Assembly (NCBI RefSeq): GCF_947242115.1
Contig: NC_074712.1
Location: forward strand, 16,390,666-16,454,665
Length of the DNA stretch: 64,000 bases
Reading direction: 5' to 3'
From: Biomphalaria glabrata
Taxonomy: Eukaryota > Mollusca > Gastropoda > Planorbidae
Part shown: positions 36,045 to 46,871 of the stretch, one piece after another
Layout: each line of letters starts with the position of its first letter
How positions within the stretch are numbered: position 1 is the first letter of the stretch
Position numbers and translations under genes: made by a program
Notes under the pieces: model-generated
Told to the model about the DNA's origin: nothing
Database searches by the model: none
What the model saw: the letters and a program-made list of their open reading frames with translations, nothing else

Positions 36045-36145
36045 ACACATTGGGTCTAAATTAAGAATAAAGAATCGCGTTTTGGGTCTAAATTAAGAAT
36101 AAAGAATCGCGTTTTGGGTCTAAATTAAGAATAAAGAATCGCGTT
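36045..36145. repeat. 32-bp tandem repeat, three units
   Basis: TTGGGTCTAAATTAAGAATA followed by AAGAATCGCGTT occurs three times with almost no change. Confidence 0.9.
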
Positions 36146-36328
36146 TGGTGAATTTTACCGTTGTGGTTTCGGTCGTAATGGGCTTAGTTGTTCCTGGGCA
36201 CACGGAAAGTAATTACGGGTTCAATGTTTGTATTTTATCGTCCCCGGCAAGTTTTGAGAGTTAGTGATGAGTCAGTAAATAGATCAATTTGGGCCCTTTA
36301 AAATGAAATGGTTAATATAATATAATAC

Positions 36329-36432
36329 AGCCAGGAGGGGGTGCTCGGGGTTCAAACCTTCTCCCCTTCCACCGAAATGAAATTCCCCCCTCACGCAGGG
36401 GGGTGGTGGAAAAAATCCTGGCTACGTCCATG
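36329..36432. mobile_element. Short TIR element, left end decayed
   Basis: The right end CCTGGCTACGTCCATG pairs with a shortened left end AGCCAGGA. The interior is G- and C-tract rich (GGGGGGTGG, CCCCCCTC). No target duplication was confirmed. Confidence 0.5.
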
Positions 36433-36825
36433 ACAAATTGCCTTTGTCTGTTTTGTTGTTGTTTTTTTCACTATATGATACTCTAGAGACGCTTTACTTT
36501 CCTCTTTTTTGTAGGATTTCCAAATGTTTGAGCCGATTTCTTAATGCTGCTACGTTTGAACTCTAACAGCATCTTTACCAGCTTCTGTTCAAACACTGAC
36601 TGTGACAAAATAGTTGACTGCATCTCTTCGATATCACAAAAAAACAGAGATATGCCAGTCCAACACATGTTCAGAAAGTGTGCTACACATTTTTAATTGA
36701 ACATTTTAGTTTGTAACTTAAAATCAAACTTCGATTTTCACACAACCATTTTTTTTCCTAATCATACTAAATTATTATTTTTTTATTTTAATATTTTAGT
36801 TAACTTTTGCTGATCACTTAAAGAC

Positions 36826-36955
36826 ACTATACTTTTAAGAAGTCATGACAGTATTAAGGTTAATGACACTATACTTTTAAGAAGTCATGACAGTATTAAG
36901 GTTAATGACACTATACTTATAAGAAGTCATGACAGTATTAAGGTTAATGACACTT
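36826..36955. repeat. 42-bp tandem repeat, about three units
   Basis: GACACTATACTTTTAAGAAG followed by TCATGACAGTATTAAGGTTA recurs with one or two changes. Confidence 0.9.
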
Positions 36956-37357
36956 TTACTTGCCAAAGTTGGTACACACATTCCAAATACTTTTGTGTAA
37001 ATATACCAATACGTACAGGAGGACATGAATTTTTGTTTTTCAAACGTAATCTTCTTGATTAATTGTTGGGCATAAGGGTTGGCACATCATCAGAGCGTTG
37101 AACCCTGACACACTGCTACGCCACTGAAGGTGGGCGCTGTTGAAAGTTGTTTGATATTTACGGATACTAATGGGGTGTAAACAATGTAAAATATTTGCAC
37201 AATGTATGCTCGTGCATTGATGAGATTGGAACATTTTTATTTATTTTTTTCTTTACTTTGAGTGAGCCTCAATAATTAAAATCTATATAGCATATACTCA
37301 AATACAATTTATTCAGTTTGTTAATTTATTGTCCTCAATTACGCTGATGCCTTACAG

Positions 37358-38042
37358 CAGTGATGCCCAAAATAAGGCCCGCGGGCCAGATGCGGCCCGC
37401 GACGTGGTTCCATCCGGCCGCCGAAATGTCGGCACAAAGTGTAGACAACCCCGTCGAAAAAAAAAAAGCTGACTTATGTATCTTTACCTACGTTAGGGTC
37501 CTTAATTTTTCTTTAATTGATTGGTACCATGACCTTTAAACATTAGTGTGTTTATGAAATGAGAATCTACGTGAAAAAGAGAACGGATCTTAACTTTTTG
37601 TGTGTGGATCATGATAATAAGCCAACATATGTGATCTATAAAAAAAAACGTGTCTATTTTCAAAAAGAACAAAATATAAACGTCATTATTAAACAAATAT
37701 TCTTGGTTTGAGCCGCGAATAAAAAGATTGTTAGACTACGCCTAGAGAATAGAGGATAGTTGGAAATATTTACCAAAAAAGCGACAACAAAATGAGTCGA
37801 TGTCAAAGTTGTTCTTTTTTATAAGTACTGAAATAAGTCCATTTTCTGACGCGTGAAAAAAAATCACTTCAGATATCCAATTCCTTAATGTAAGTACTGG
37901 CTCCAAAGTTTTTCTAATCTAATAGTTTCAAATTCAGGTAATTTTTTTTTTTTTGTATGTGTACATTTTCGTTCATGTGGCCCGCGACACGAGCGTCAGA
38001 AATTAAAATGGCCCGCAGGTCGAATTAGGTTGGGCATCACTG
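37358..38042. mobile_element. hAT non-autonomous element, 685 bp, with intact 8-bp duplication
   Basis: The ends CAGTGATGCCCAA and TTGGGCATCACTG are inverted repeats, with GGCCCGCGGGCC and GGCCCGCAGG close inside. Octamers CCTTACAG flank both sides (37350-37357 and 38043-38050). There is no transposase frame. It is the same family as 54930-55462. Confidence 0.93.
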
Positions 38043-38189
38043 CCTTACAGCATAGAGTGTTTTCTGGTTAAAAGTTGGACAATCTCCCTTCTCCCACTTC
38101 CATCCACGGATCAAGTAATCAATAATTATAAATGCTACTTAATAAGAGTTGTGAATGTATACATGGATTCGTTCCCCTCATTACGTTTT

Positions 38190-38330
38190 GACACGTTTTT
38201 TCTCCCACTTCCCTTACTTTGATTCAATTTGAAATTTCGCATCCAATTATTCAACACACAAATCAATAAAAAGTGGATAAGAATCAATTAGGCCCCTATT
38301 AGTCATTAATTAATTTAGTTTTAAACAGTA
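38190..38330 (+). repeat. Interspersed repeat family R1, copy b
   Basis: Blocks TTTGATTCAATTTGAAATTT, CCAATTATTCAACACACAAA and TCAATAAAAAGTGGATAAG fit the family order; more diverged than the other copies. Confidence 0.4.
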
Positions 38331-38639
38331 GAGAGGGAGTTAAAACCTGACATTTTGAGATAAATGGCTCCATATTAAGTGGTTCTCTCCCTTAGATAAT
38401 ATTTCGATTTATTTTTTTTTTGTAAGTACCGGTACCGGTATTCTTTTTTCTTTTGCTCAATTGTTTTGTTTGTTTCCTTTATACAACCTTTACATTACAA
38501 TTTTTTGTCAGCACCCAAACGGTCCTTACAGTATTTATTACATTTTTGTTGCGCTGTCCGTTGAAGAACACTTGGGTATAGTTATAATTGTAAAATAAAC
38601 ACCCTCACCAAGAAAGGTTCTTTATTTCTATACCATTCT

Positions 38640-39110
38640 TAATTTAATAATTCTTTATGGATCAAAGACATAGAAGACTACGGTTATCACTACTACAAAC
38701 AAATCCAGGTATTCATCAATACCTGCTTCAGGAAGATTCTTATGATCCGTTTGGCCAGACAAGATCTCCAATGAGGAATAGTGACCAACACCAAAGCAGC
38801 AGCCAATGGAAGTCGATATCCTTCAGAGAAGCTGGAAATAAAATGACAACACGCTTCCAGTGCCTGCAATCATCATCACAAGAGAAACTCTCGTCTGGAT
38901 TTCCAATGGAAAAGGAAGAGGTCAAGGCCAAGAAAATCATGGCACCGAGATTTAGATACAGATGCCAAGTAGATGGGCAAGACGTGGTGACATTGGAGGA
39001 ATCTCGCCATAAACCGAGATACCTGGAGGAAGTTGATTGAACCGTGACCTCCGTGACCTATGACCAAGACACAAGAGAGGCTGCACGTAACCTGCACGTA
39101 CGACCAGAAC
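38640..39110 (+). pseudogene. Decayed C-terminal tail of a LINE reverse transcriptase
   Basis: Across two frames the sequence carries the usual RT tail: FINTCFRKILMIR, then RKRSRPRKSWHRDLDTDAK, and NLAINRDTWRKLIEP. In intact LINEs this reads LRRIL.I.WP, GRPR.TWRRDL, MGKTW..LE..A.DR..WR. At least two frame changes and several stops separate the pieces, so the 127-codon open frame (38657-39040) is not a real protein. Only the last part of the RT is present. Confidence 0.75.
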
Positions 39111-39119
39111 TCTGGAACA

Positions 39120-39649
39120 CATTCCATCTACTCAGTTCTGTTTATTTATATACTTAATATCATAATTTTAAATTAGGAATTTCAAGAACAATAATATCTT
39201 TAAAAAGAAGACTTACTAGACATTTGCAGTGAATATTATCCATTTAATTTAAAAAAAAAAAAACATTAAAAAAATGTATCTCATAAATGTATTTCAAAAT
39301 CAATAAAACGTCCAAACAAATGGAATATGCACAAACATATATACCACTTTATATCTACAGATACATTAGTTGTATTCTTAAAACATCGTACACAAGCTGT
39401 CCTACTGTTTCGTGCTAATTAGGATTTTTAGGTTGGATGCATGAAAAAAGTTTTCATATGATAATAAGAACAGAATATTTAAAACATGACATTTAAAACT
39501 AAACATTCATTAGTTAACTGAACATTTGAAGATATTAACATAATTATGACAATTTTATTTTCTAAATAATCTTTGTTTATCTAACATTACTCTTAGATAA
39601 TTACAACTTAAAATATAAAGTTTAAAAATGCATTTATTTGCATCTATAT

Positions 39650-39684
<35 letters not shown>

Positions 39685-40180
39685 ATAGAAATAAATGTAA
39701 ATCAGAGTAAGAAACTACACATATTATTTTTTTTTATATTTTCATCTAAAGACAAAATTAAAATTGCCTACTTTAAAAAAAAATAATTGAAAGTTAGTGC
39801 TACATGCATATTTATCATATCTTCTTTTTGCAGATACTTTTATTATGCATGGTACAGGTACTCAAATTTAGATTTAGTCAATTTTTGTCTAAGTTTACAT
39901 AGCACTCATTTATATTAATTAGAACATGGGCCTATAACCTAATGGGGCCATATAAACACTGGGCAGCAAGATTTGAAACAAATATAGGCGTAAAGAGCAT
40001 GAATATCACTTGAATTTTGTAGGCTCAAACAGCCACAACTGATGTGTCCAAGAATGAAGAGGGATGTGGGAAACTGAACCTATTCCTTACATTTACTATT
40101 TAATTTAGTACTTAAATGTATTCAAACAGTAAAATAACTTTAAAATTACTTTTTTGTCAATTTCCGAAAAAAAAAAGGCC
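39120..40180. other. No gene seen
   Basis: Very AT-rich, with a (CT)n run at about 39655-39680. It is downstream of FBXL18. Confidence 0.5.
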
Positions 40181-40189
40181 TACTGCTTA

Positions 40190-40490
40190 AATTTTTTTTA
40201 TTGTTTGAGTATTGAGTATATAGTTCTGCCATATAGAGCATCGAATAGAATGATACGGGGGATAATACGTAGTTATTTTAATCTGTAGTATGTCTTCATA
40301 ATCTAAGGCGGTACATCAGTTTTGCAATTGTTTACATAAAATAATAAATTCTGAAAAAAAAAAAGAAGTTTGTTTCTTTGAATATTTAACATATAGTTCT
40401 GCCCATAAGGTTTATCTAATAGAATGATAAAGGGGGTACCGTGTCATCGGTTGTATCAGTTCACAATCTAAGGCGGTACAGCAGCAACGC
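40190..40490 (-). repeat. Diverged tandem duplication of the FBXL18 stop-codon region and 3'UTR
   Basis: ATCTAAGGCGGTACA occurs at 40466, where it encodes the last codons and stop, and again at 40301, 165 bp away. TATAGTTCTGCC and TAGAATGAT also recur in the same order. The outer copy is decayed. Confidence 0.75.
40197..40202 (-). promoter_or_regulatory. Candidate polyadenylation signal of FBXL18
   Basis: AATAAA on the minus strand, about 265 bp beyond the stop, lying in the duplicated 3'UTR copy. Confidence 0.45.
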
Positions 40491-42585
40491 TGGACTGAAG
40501 AATGGTCATTTCGTCAATATGAATCTCTGGAAGCGTATCTCTGACAATCTGATGGATATCTTTGATCATTGCATCCTGGATGCAAACCCGGAGAGCAGGA
40601 CGGTATCGGCTGTACCTTTCCACCAAGAAGTCCTGCAGATTTTGACACTCCTCAGCTGGCGCCAGGCTGTAAAGCTGAAAACATATCAAATTGGTCGACA
40701 CCTCGAACAGCTGCTTGATGGCGTCAGCATTAAATCTGGCTATTTTTGAGACGATGCAGATCCTCTCAATGTTTGGGCATTGGGCAAGCGATGAGACCAA
40801 ATATTTGTTGGCTGAAAGGTAAGGATGCTGTATTCGAAAGTCCCTCAGTCTCGAGAAAGATGGATAAGATGTGATGTCCAGACGTACCCTGTCAGAGGAG
40901 TAGCAGGAAATGGAAAGTTTTTCAAGAGACAGGCAGCTCTTTGATAAAGCCCAGAGAAGGACTCCAAGATCGACTCCTTCGATGCCCGTGAGTTGGAGTG
41001 AGGTCAGCTTTGTCCAAGCACTTGTGCATGCCAGTTCACAATCAGATAGTGTCTTGTTGAGACAGTCAGAGAACACGTCGAATGGCAGGTGAAGGCCGTA
41101 AAAAAAGGCTGAAGGGTAATCTGGGCAACAGAGTTCAAAGTTCTTCATGTCAGGAGTCGCTCTTATCAGTCTTTCAAGGTCAAGGGCAGCTTGGGTTGAA
41201 ATGCATGTGCATGAAGGTGCAGAAGGATTTAACCTTTCGGTCAGCGGTAAGTGACACACGCTGCATCGTCCGATGTCATCAGGATCTTGTCTGTCTCTAT
41301 TTAGATTATTGTCGTCTGCAAACAGACAGCACGGTGAGAATGCTAGACTGTGCCAGTTAGGTTTTAAAGCCAAGATCTGGCTTAAAGTTTTGAAAGGTTT
41401 AGATCCCAACTCAGGAGGATGGAGGTGTGCCGCACTGATATTTAAGTTTTTTAATTGTATGCAATTAAGCACTAAGCTCTCGATACCAGTGAGATCCTTG
41501 ACTAAAGGGTTATTTTCATCAGGCTCCAGAAAAGGATCAGCTGATTGGTAAAATATATAGCGACAACATTGTAGGTTTACACTGACTAACTGCGGGCAAC
41601 TTTGCGACAAAAACTTCAAGCTTTCTGAACTAATTTGGGAATTCCCGGACAAGTTAAGGTAAACTAAATTTCTGGCTGTTACTAAGTTGAAAAACTCGCT
41701 GGGGATAGCCATGTTGGTACCGAAGATGTCAAGATGAATCAAAGTTGACATGTTTTTGACTGACATATTGTAATCATCTGCTCTCCATTCGCAATTTAAT
41801 CTGTAAGAAGGTTGAAGTAATGTGTTCAGTTGGACTTGACCCTTGCAGACATGGCGTAAAATACCGAAGAAGAAACTTGTCGCTCTAGTATCATTTGAGT
41901 ATTTCAGAGACATCACTTTTAAATTGGAAAAAATGGACGCATCCATCACATCGGGCATAATATAGAAAGACCTGGCCTTACAAGGGCTGTAGAGACTGCC
42001 ATAAACGTGGACCTCTTCCAGACATTTAAAATTCTGCATGAAACGTGCTCCATCGCCGGATTCTAACGACAGATCCGGCATGTACTGGCTGTGGTAGCAG
42101 AAGTGAAGGCCCAGCCGGCGTATCCGTGACAAACAATCCCGAGCTGCCTGGCAGAGACTCAATTGGTGCTGAAGTTTTCCAATGTGAGTAATTGAAAAGG
42201 ACAGACTGGTCAAATTAGGCAGATGGGTTAAAATGTCACACAGAAAGACCTCGTCGACTCTTACCTGCAACATGTGCAATGTATGAAGATTCTTACAACT
42301 CAGCAAACAGTTTAAGTCTTTCAGCTCAATCCAATAGCATAAGTTCAGATCAAGGGAGTTAATTTTGTCCGCTACTGGAGATATAAAAGAGTTCAACATA
42401 CCCGTAGTCACGTGATATCGTCTGGTAACGACAACATGCTGCGTGAAAACATTATCCATGGCAACGGACGCTATCCGCTTGTTCACTAAACGCAGAGTCA
42501 ACAAATCCTTCAAGTCTGTAAGATATTGAAAAATGTTCAGAAGCATTTCATCTGAAAGATAATCAATGCACGATGCTTCTTCCAT
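40468..42585 (-). CDS. FBXL18: F-box and leucine-rich-repeat protein, FBXL18 type
   Basis: A single uninterrupted frame of 705 aa. The F-box is at residues 6-50 (DYLSDEMLLNIFQYL, LTLRLVNKRIASVAMD). Leucine-rich repeats fill the rest. Segments match human FBXL18 closely: LNISAAHLHPPELG against LNLSAAHHHSSEGLG, RLRDFRIQHPYLSANKYL against RLRDLRLEQPYFSANAQF, LAQCPNIERICIVSK against LSQCPSLQRLCLVSR, and the end IHIDEMTILQSSVAAVPP against VHLDEITLFKSRVAEEPP. The human protein is of similar length (about 720-800 aa). F-box proteins bring substrates to the SCF (SKP1-CUL1) ubiquitin ligase; human FBXL18 is reported to target FBXL7. A central CSVCHLPL...CTC cysteine group is present, with no known role. 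The start is AAAATGG, a strong context. The CDS has no intron. Confidence 0.92.
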   Translation of the reverse strand: MEEASCIDYLSDEMLLNIFQYLTDLKDLLTLRLVNKRIASVAMDNVFTQHVVVTRRYHVTTGMLNSFISPVADKINSLDLNLCYWIELKDLNCLLSCKNLHTLHMLQVRVDEVFLCDILTHLPNLTSLSFSITHIGKLQHQLSLCQAARDCLSRIRRLGLHFCYHSQYMPDLSLESGDGARFMQNFKCLEEVHVYGSLYSPCKARSFYIMPDVMDASIFSNLKVMSLKYSNDTRATSFFFGILRHVCKGQVQLNTLLQPSYRLNCEWRADDYNMSVKNMSTLIHLDIFGTNMAIPSEFFNLVTARNLVYLNLSGNSQISSESLKFLSQSCPQLVSVNLQCCRYIFYQSADPFLEPDENNPLVKDLTGIESLVLNCIQLKNLNISAAHLHPPELGSKPFKTLSQILALKPNWHSLAFSPCCLFADDNNLNRDRQDPDDIGRCSVCHLPLTERLNPSAPSCTCISTQAALDLERLIRATPDMKNFELCCPDYPSAFFYGLHLPFDVFSDCLNKTLSDCELACTSAWTKLTSLQLTGIEGVDLGVLLWALSKSCLSLEKLSISCYSSDRVRLDITSYPSFSRLRDFRIQHPYLSANKYLVSSLAQCPNIERICIVSKIARFNADAIKQLFEVSTNLICFQLYSLAPAEECQNLQDFLVERYSRYRPALRVCIQDAMIKDIHQIVRDTLPEIHIDEMTILQSSVAAVPP

Positions 42586-42703
42586 TTTAGTGAAAAGCTT
42601 CTAGACCTGTTACACTCACTATTACGTTGAAAAACCAACTGAGAAACAGCAACACTCTTGGAAAACAAAAAATGACACTGTCCAATGTCCTCAGTAGCTC
42701 ACA

Positions 42704-42710
42704 TTTTATA
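42704..42710 (-). promoter_or_regulatory. TATA box of FBXL18
   Basis: TATAAAA on the minus strand, about 120 bp upstream of the ATG. The inferred start of transcription is near 42675. Confidence 0.6.
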
Positions 42711-42742
42711 CAAGCGATCCAGATGTAGTGACCTTACTCTAG

Positions 42743-42835
42743 CCAATAATAATGTTCCGTATACACTGCTGTTACAAGCACACTGACCAATGAGAACGCT
42801 CCTTGTACACTGATCTCAAATGTACACTGACCAAT
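42743..42835. promoter_or_regulatory. Three CCAAT boxes at exact 44-bp spacing
   Basis: CCAAT occurs at 42743, 42787 and 42831, in a diverged 44-bp tandem repeat that also shares CACTGACCAATGA. It lies 33-125 bp upstream of the TATA box. NF-Y is the usual binder of CCAAT in either orientation; binding here is inferred. Confidence 0.6.
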
Positions 42836-42849
42836 GACAATGTCAGGAA

Positions 42850-43240
42850 AACATAGGTTATTTTTATTTATTTTTCCCCGTCAGTCAATCGGCCTCTTGG
42901 TTGGATCAGATAACTTTTACACTACTTCATCGTCGCCCACGTTGTGGATTTTTTTCCCTTTATTTCGTAGGTACCTCTTTAAAGAGGTTGCACACTCCTT
43001 GGTTACTTGGACTGACGATTTTATTGACTGTGGACAATGACATTTTACCCCAGGGCTGCTTGTGAAAAGGGTATTGTGAGGAAAGACAGGTGTTGAAAGA
43101 GTGTCACAAAGGAAACACGCTATTGAACGAAAGTCTGGTCTCAAAGATTCCACTGCTTGGAGAAGTAGGGCTGAAAAAACAACAACATTTAAACTGTAAA
43201 TTTTAATTGTTCCGTTTTTTTTGTGTGTGTTTTTTATCAA
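42850..43240. other. No gene seen
   Basis: Short frames on both strands (42834-43040 and 42917-43240) lack recognisable domains. Confidence 0.4.
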
Positions 43241-43241
43241 C

Positions 43242-43690
43242 TCTCTCTGTCAGCCTGAGTGAAACCTTGTACACATTAATTCTCTCTCTGTCAGCCTGAG
43301 TGAAACCTTGTACACATTAACTCTCTCTCTGTCAGCCAGAGTGAAACCTTGTACACATTAACTCTCTCTGTCAGCCTGAGTGAAACCTTGTACACATTAA
43401 CTCTCTCTCTGTCAGCCTGAGTGAAACCTTGTACACATTAACTCTCTCTCTGTCAGCCTGAGTGAAACCTTGTACACATTAACTCTCTCTCTGTCAGCCT
43501 GAGTGAAACCTTGTACACATTAACTCTCTCTCTGTCAGCCTGAGTGAAACCTTGTACACATTAACTCTCTCTCTCTGTCAGCCTGAGTGAAACCTTGTAC
43601 ACATTAACTCTCTCTCTCTCTGTCAGCCTGAGTGAAACCTTGTACACATTAACTCTCTCTGTCAGCCTGAGTGAAACCTTGTACACATTA
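43242..43690. repeat. Minisatellite of 38-42 bp units, 11 copies
   Basis: GTCAGCCTGAGTGAAACCTT followed by GTACACATTAA and a (CT)n spacer. Unit length varies only by the number of CT steps. It abuts an R1 repeat whose head resembles the unit. Confidence 0.95.
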
Positions 43691-43810
43691 ACTCTCTCTC
43701 TTCGCGGTCTCGTATCCAAATGAAACTTTGCACAATTATACATTGTCGGTAACATGATATGAATCAAGAAATAAAATTAGTTAAACCATTAGTCGTAATT
43801 AATTTTGTAA
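43690..43810 (+). repeat. Interspersed repeat family R1, copy c
   Basis: ATGAAACTTTGCACAATTAT, AACATGATATGAATCAAG and TTAGTCGTAATTAATTTTGT are the diagnostic blocks. Confidence 0.6.
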
Positions 43811-44112
43811 TAGTAGGGCCGACTAAACAATGGCTAGATAATCCTTGTGTAGAGAATTAGGTCATTTTGTCCATTTTTAGACTGACAATAGACTATAAGA
43901 CCTCCTACTTGTATAAGTATTCGTATAGCTCAGTGACTAATCAATCGACTTTCCATCTTGAAGAAAAAAGGCCGCACGAAAACCTTTTCCCCAATACCCC
44001 ACCCCCACCCCCCGACCCCACAAAAGTGATGGGACATACCGCAGTGAGCATGCTATAGGCGTGAACAATGCGTGGAATAAAAATAATTAATACAATAAAT
44101 GTAAATATATAG
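43811..44112. other. No gene seen
   Basis: AT-rich, with a C-rich run near 43997-44015; only a short frame (43867-44058). Confidence 0.4.
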
Positions 44113-45200
44113 TGATGGTCAAAAGTTAACTAAAAAGCTAGAAACTTTTAGTTTAACTAAAAAAATTAATTAAGGCCATTAAAAGTTTAGTTAAAATTGT
44201 AGTTTAATTTTTTTTAGTTACTAACTACAAAGTTTAATTAAAATTTGCACAGCTTTTCATCTTGTGGTCAGGGTTGAAGCGCACATCCCTGTTTTCTGGT
44301 CATGTGATATCAATAACTTTGATTATCAAAAAAAAATGATGCAGTTAACAACTATTTAGTCTGTCTGCATTTGAAGAGGGTAAAGTAAGATGCTGGTAGA
44401 AGTTATGGGAGTCAATATTTGCAACTGAAAGTAGCAGTATTATAAAATGTTAAATATTTTTTGACAAAAGCTTCTATGCAATATTATGAATGGGGTTTGC
44501 TCCGAATTTTTTTTTGAGCCACGTGGAGGTGTTTAATTTCTGTTTATAGTGGGAATCTGATTAGAGAGTTTGGTAAATAATTAGTAGCAAACAGTAGTTT
44601 TTTAACTGCAGGAGCATCAAGTGTACTCTTTTTATAGCCTTAAGACTTATTATTGAGATCTAAGTTCAAATCGACAGCTAGGCCTATTTAGATCTAAAAG
44701 CATTAGGATAACCAACTCTAGAAAAAAAAATCTTAATCCACACCCTCTCTGACCATAAAGTAAATAGACTGTGTCCAACTGATTTTAACAACCTGGTCAG
44801 ACATACACATGTAAGCCTAGTGTACTGTACGTGTGTAGTCGATGATACTACAAGACCATTTTCTTTTATTACGCGTAATGCAATTGTGTTTGCTTAATGT
44901 GGAGTGGTCAGACAAGAAAAGAACACACTGCATGGCGTGGCTAGTCAAGCATGTTCGTAGATATATCTTTACACTAAAATAGTTACACACCCTCACTGCC
45001 CAGAAAGTAAATAGACGGTGTGTCCAACTAATTTTAACAACCTGACCAGATAGACGTACACGTGTAGGCCTATATAGTGTACTGAGTGTGCAGTCCATAA
45101 TGACAAAACCACCCTGTTTTTTTCCCTTGCGCGTTTAACGGTTATGCAATAGTGTTAGTTGTATTTTTTAGTGGTCAGATAAATAAAAAAATAAAAATAT
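44113..45200 (+). repeat. Repeat module M, copy 1 (hAT-like left end)
   Basis: It begins AGTGATGGTCAAAAGTTAAC with several AGTTTAACTAAAA motifs, as hAT termini often do, then TTTCTGGTCATGTGATAT, TTTATAGTGGGAATCTGA and TGTCCAACTGATTTTAACAA. The last part (about 44740-44900) is duplicated again at 44988-45170. Copies 2 and 3 lie at 46872 and 48700. Confidence 0.6.
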
Positions 45201-46871
45201 TTCCTATTGCAAATATGTATTATTGTGTCTAGATCTACTAAACATTAATTATATGATTGATTCAAAATAACTGATGCAATTTCTTTCAATATAAACATGA
45301 GTTAAAAAAACAACATTAAAAATACTTTTTTCAAAAAAGAACAACATGCTGAGCGACTGTTTATCTCTTAAAAATGAATGAGTGTTAGATTTAAAAATAT
45401 ATTTTATCCTCCCTCCCCCCCCCCCCCCCCATTTCTCTCCGAGTTTTAATTAAAACAGAATTCAATAGAAATGACTTGATAAGAGTTTTACTTTGGAAAC
45501 ATTCAGCTGAATATCTGCCTTTGGTTTATTTGATATTCTAAGTCTATAGCGTCCAATCACAATCGGAGATTTGCATACATGATGGAAAACCTATAAATAG
45601 CAAGCTTTATAATAGCAAACCATCCGGTGTAGAAACTAAAGGCAGTATGGATACGCACTGTTTTTAAACGGTAGATAATTTTATAGCACTGAAGAATCAG
45701 ATTTTTAAGGCGCTTCTGTTTGCAGATAAAGAATTACTTCAATATTGAGACAACTTATTTAAAAAAAAACAAACGTGCTACTAGCTAATGGTAAAGAAGA
45801 TTTTGTACGAAGGCTAATTGCATTGCGACATAGTCAAAAGTATGGCTTAACTTTAACTCTTTTTTTTTTTAATTCATCTGGCAACAATGACGTTCAGATT
45901 AGCGCCCTTGACTATTGTTTCGTTTATCAATGAAAATCTTCAATACACCTTTAGGATCTCAACTTGCAATCCAAATACTAGATCTTTGGTTCTTTTTGTG
46001 CTGCTGCGGCTACCCCTGAAGGTGTTGCGTGTTACGTCATAAGTTTAACTGTCTCGAAGCCAAAGTGTGCACTTCTATCATTGGACTAGCCCCCAAGAGT
46101 ACATAGATCTAGGTCTACTTATAATGACTACTAAACACTATTCATTTCCTTGTGGTAGATGAAGAGTTTGTTTTTCCCCACAAACTTCACAAAGCTAATA
46201 TATAAACTATGTATTATCATTGGAGCTTACTTGAAGAAAAGATAACAAACAAACTAGAGGCGTCGCGGGTTAACAAAATGTTTTTTTTTTAAAAGGGAGA
46301 CAAACGAGTAGATGTACAAACAAATTGGACGAACACTTGGGAGAGTGTTAATAGCCCCCCCCCCCCTCCCACCTTACCAGCTCCAGGCTGTACACTTGAA
46401 CAATGGCAGAGGAGTGATAAGAGAGTTAAACACTGTGTTAGCTTATGTTTGAAGGGAGACTTGACCACATGGGCTATTTAGCTGCTAGACACATGGCCTC
46501 GTGTGTCAAACTGTAACTACAACCATTACCGTATAACCTAGTTTCCCCACTTGGATGGACAGCTCTGAATGAGACACTACACAACAACAAAGGTCACAAA
46601 GGACAACAAAAGTCAGGTACGAGTTAGGTGGACTTATAGGCGTCCTAAAAATCCCGAAATTAAAAATCCATTGATTTGGAAACTGTATCTGTTTTTTTTT
46701 AATAATATTTTCCTAGACATAATCAAGTGTTTGCCTTTATTTCGGAACAAAAAATTTAACATTTAATTAGCACAAGAATCTTTGGGGTTTGATAGGAAAA
46801 GCGAGGGGCAGAACAGAGAGAGATGGGGAGAACTATGTCACTGTTTGAACGGGGGAAGGGGGGCTATTTAG
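45201..46871. other. No gene seen
   Basis: C-runs lie near 45413-45430 and 46356-46366. A short phrase (CAACAATGACGTTCAGATTA at about 45882, then GCGCCCTTGAC) recurs near 63571 as GGCAACAGTGACGTTCAATT, then GCGTCCTTGAC, so it is a dispersed repeat. No domain in the short frames. Confidence 0.5.

Noticed and set aside
37105-37128. hAT MITE right end GCTACGCCACTG
   Set aside because: No matching left end nearby; likely a fragment.
40910-41551. Plus-strand frames opposite FBXL18
   Set aside because: Shadows of the 705-codon gene.
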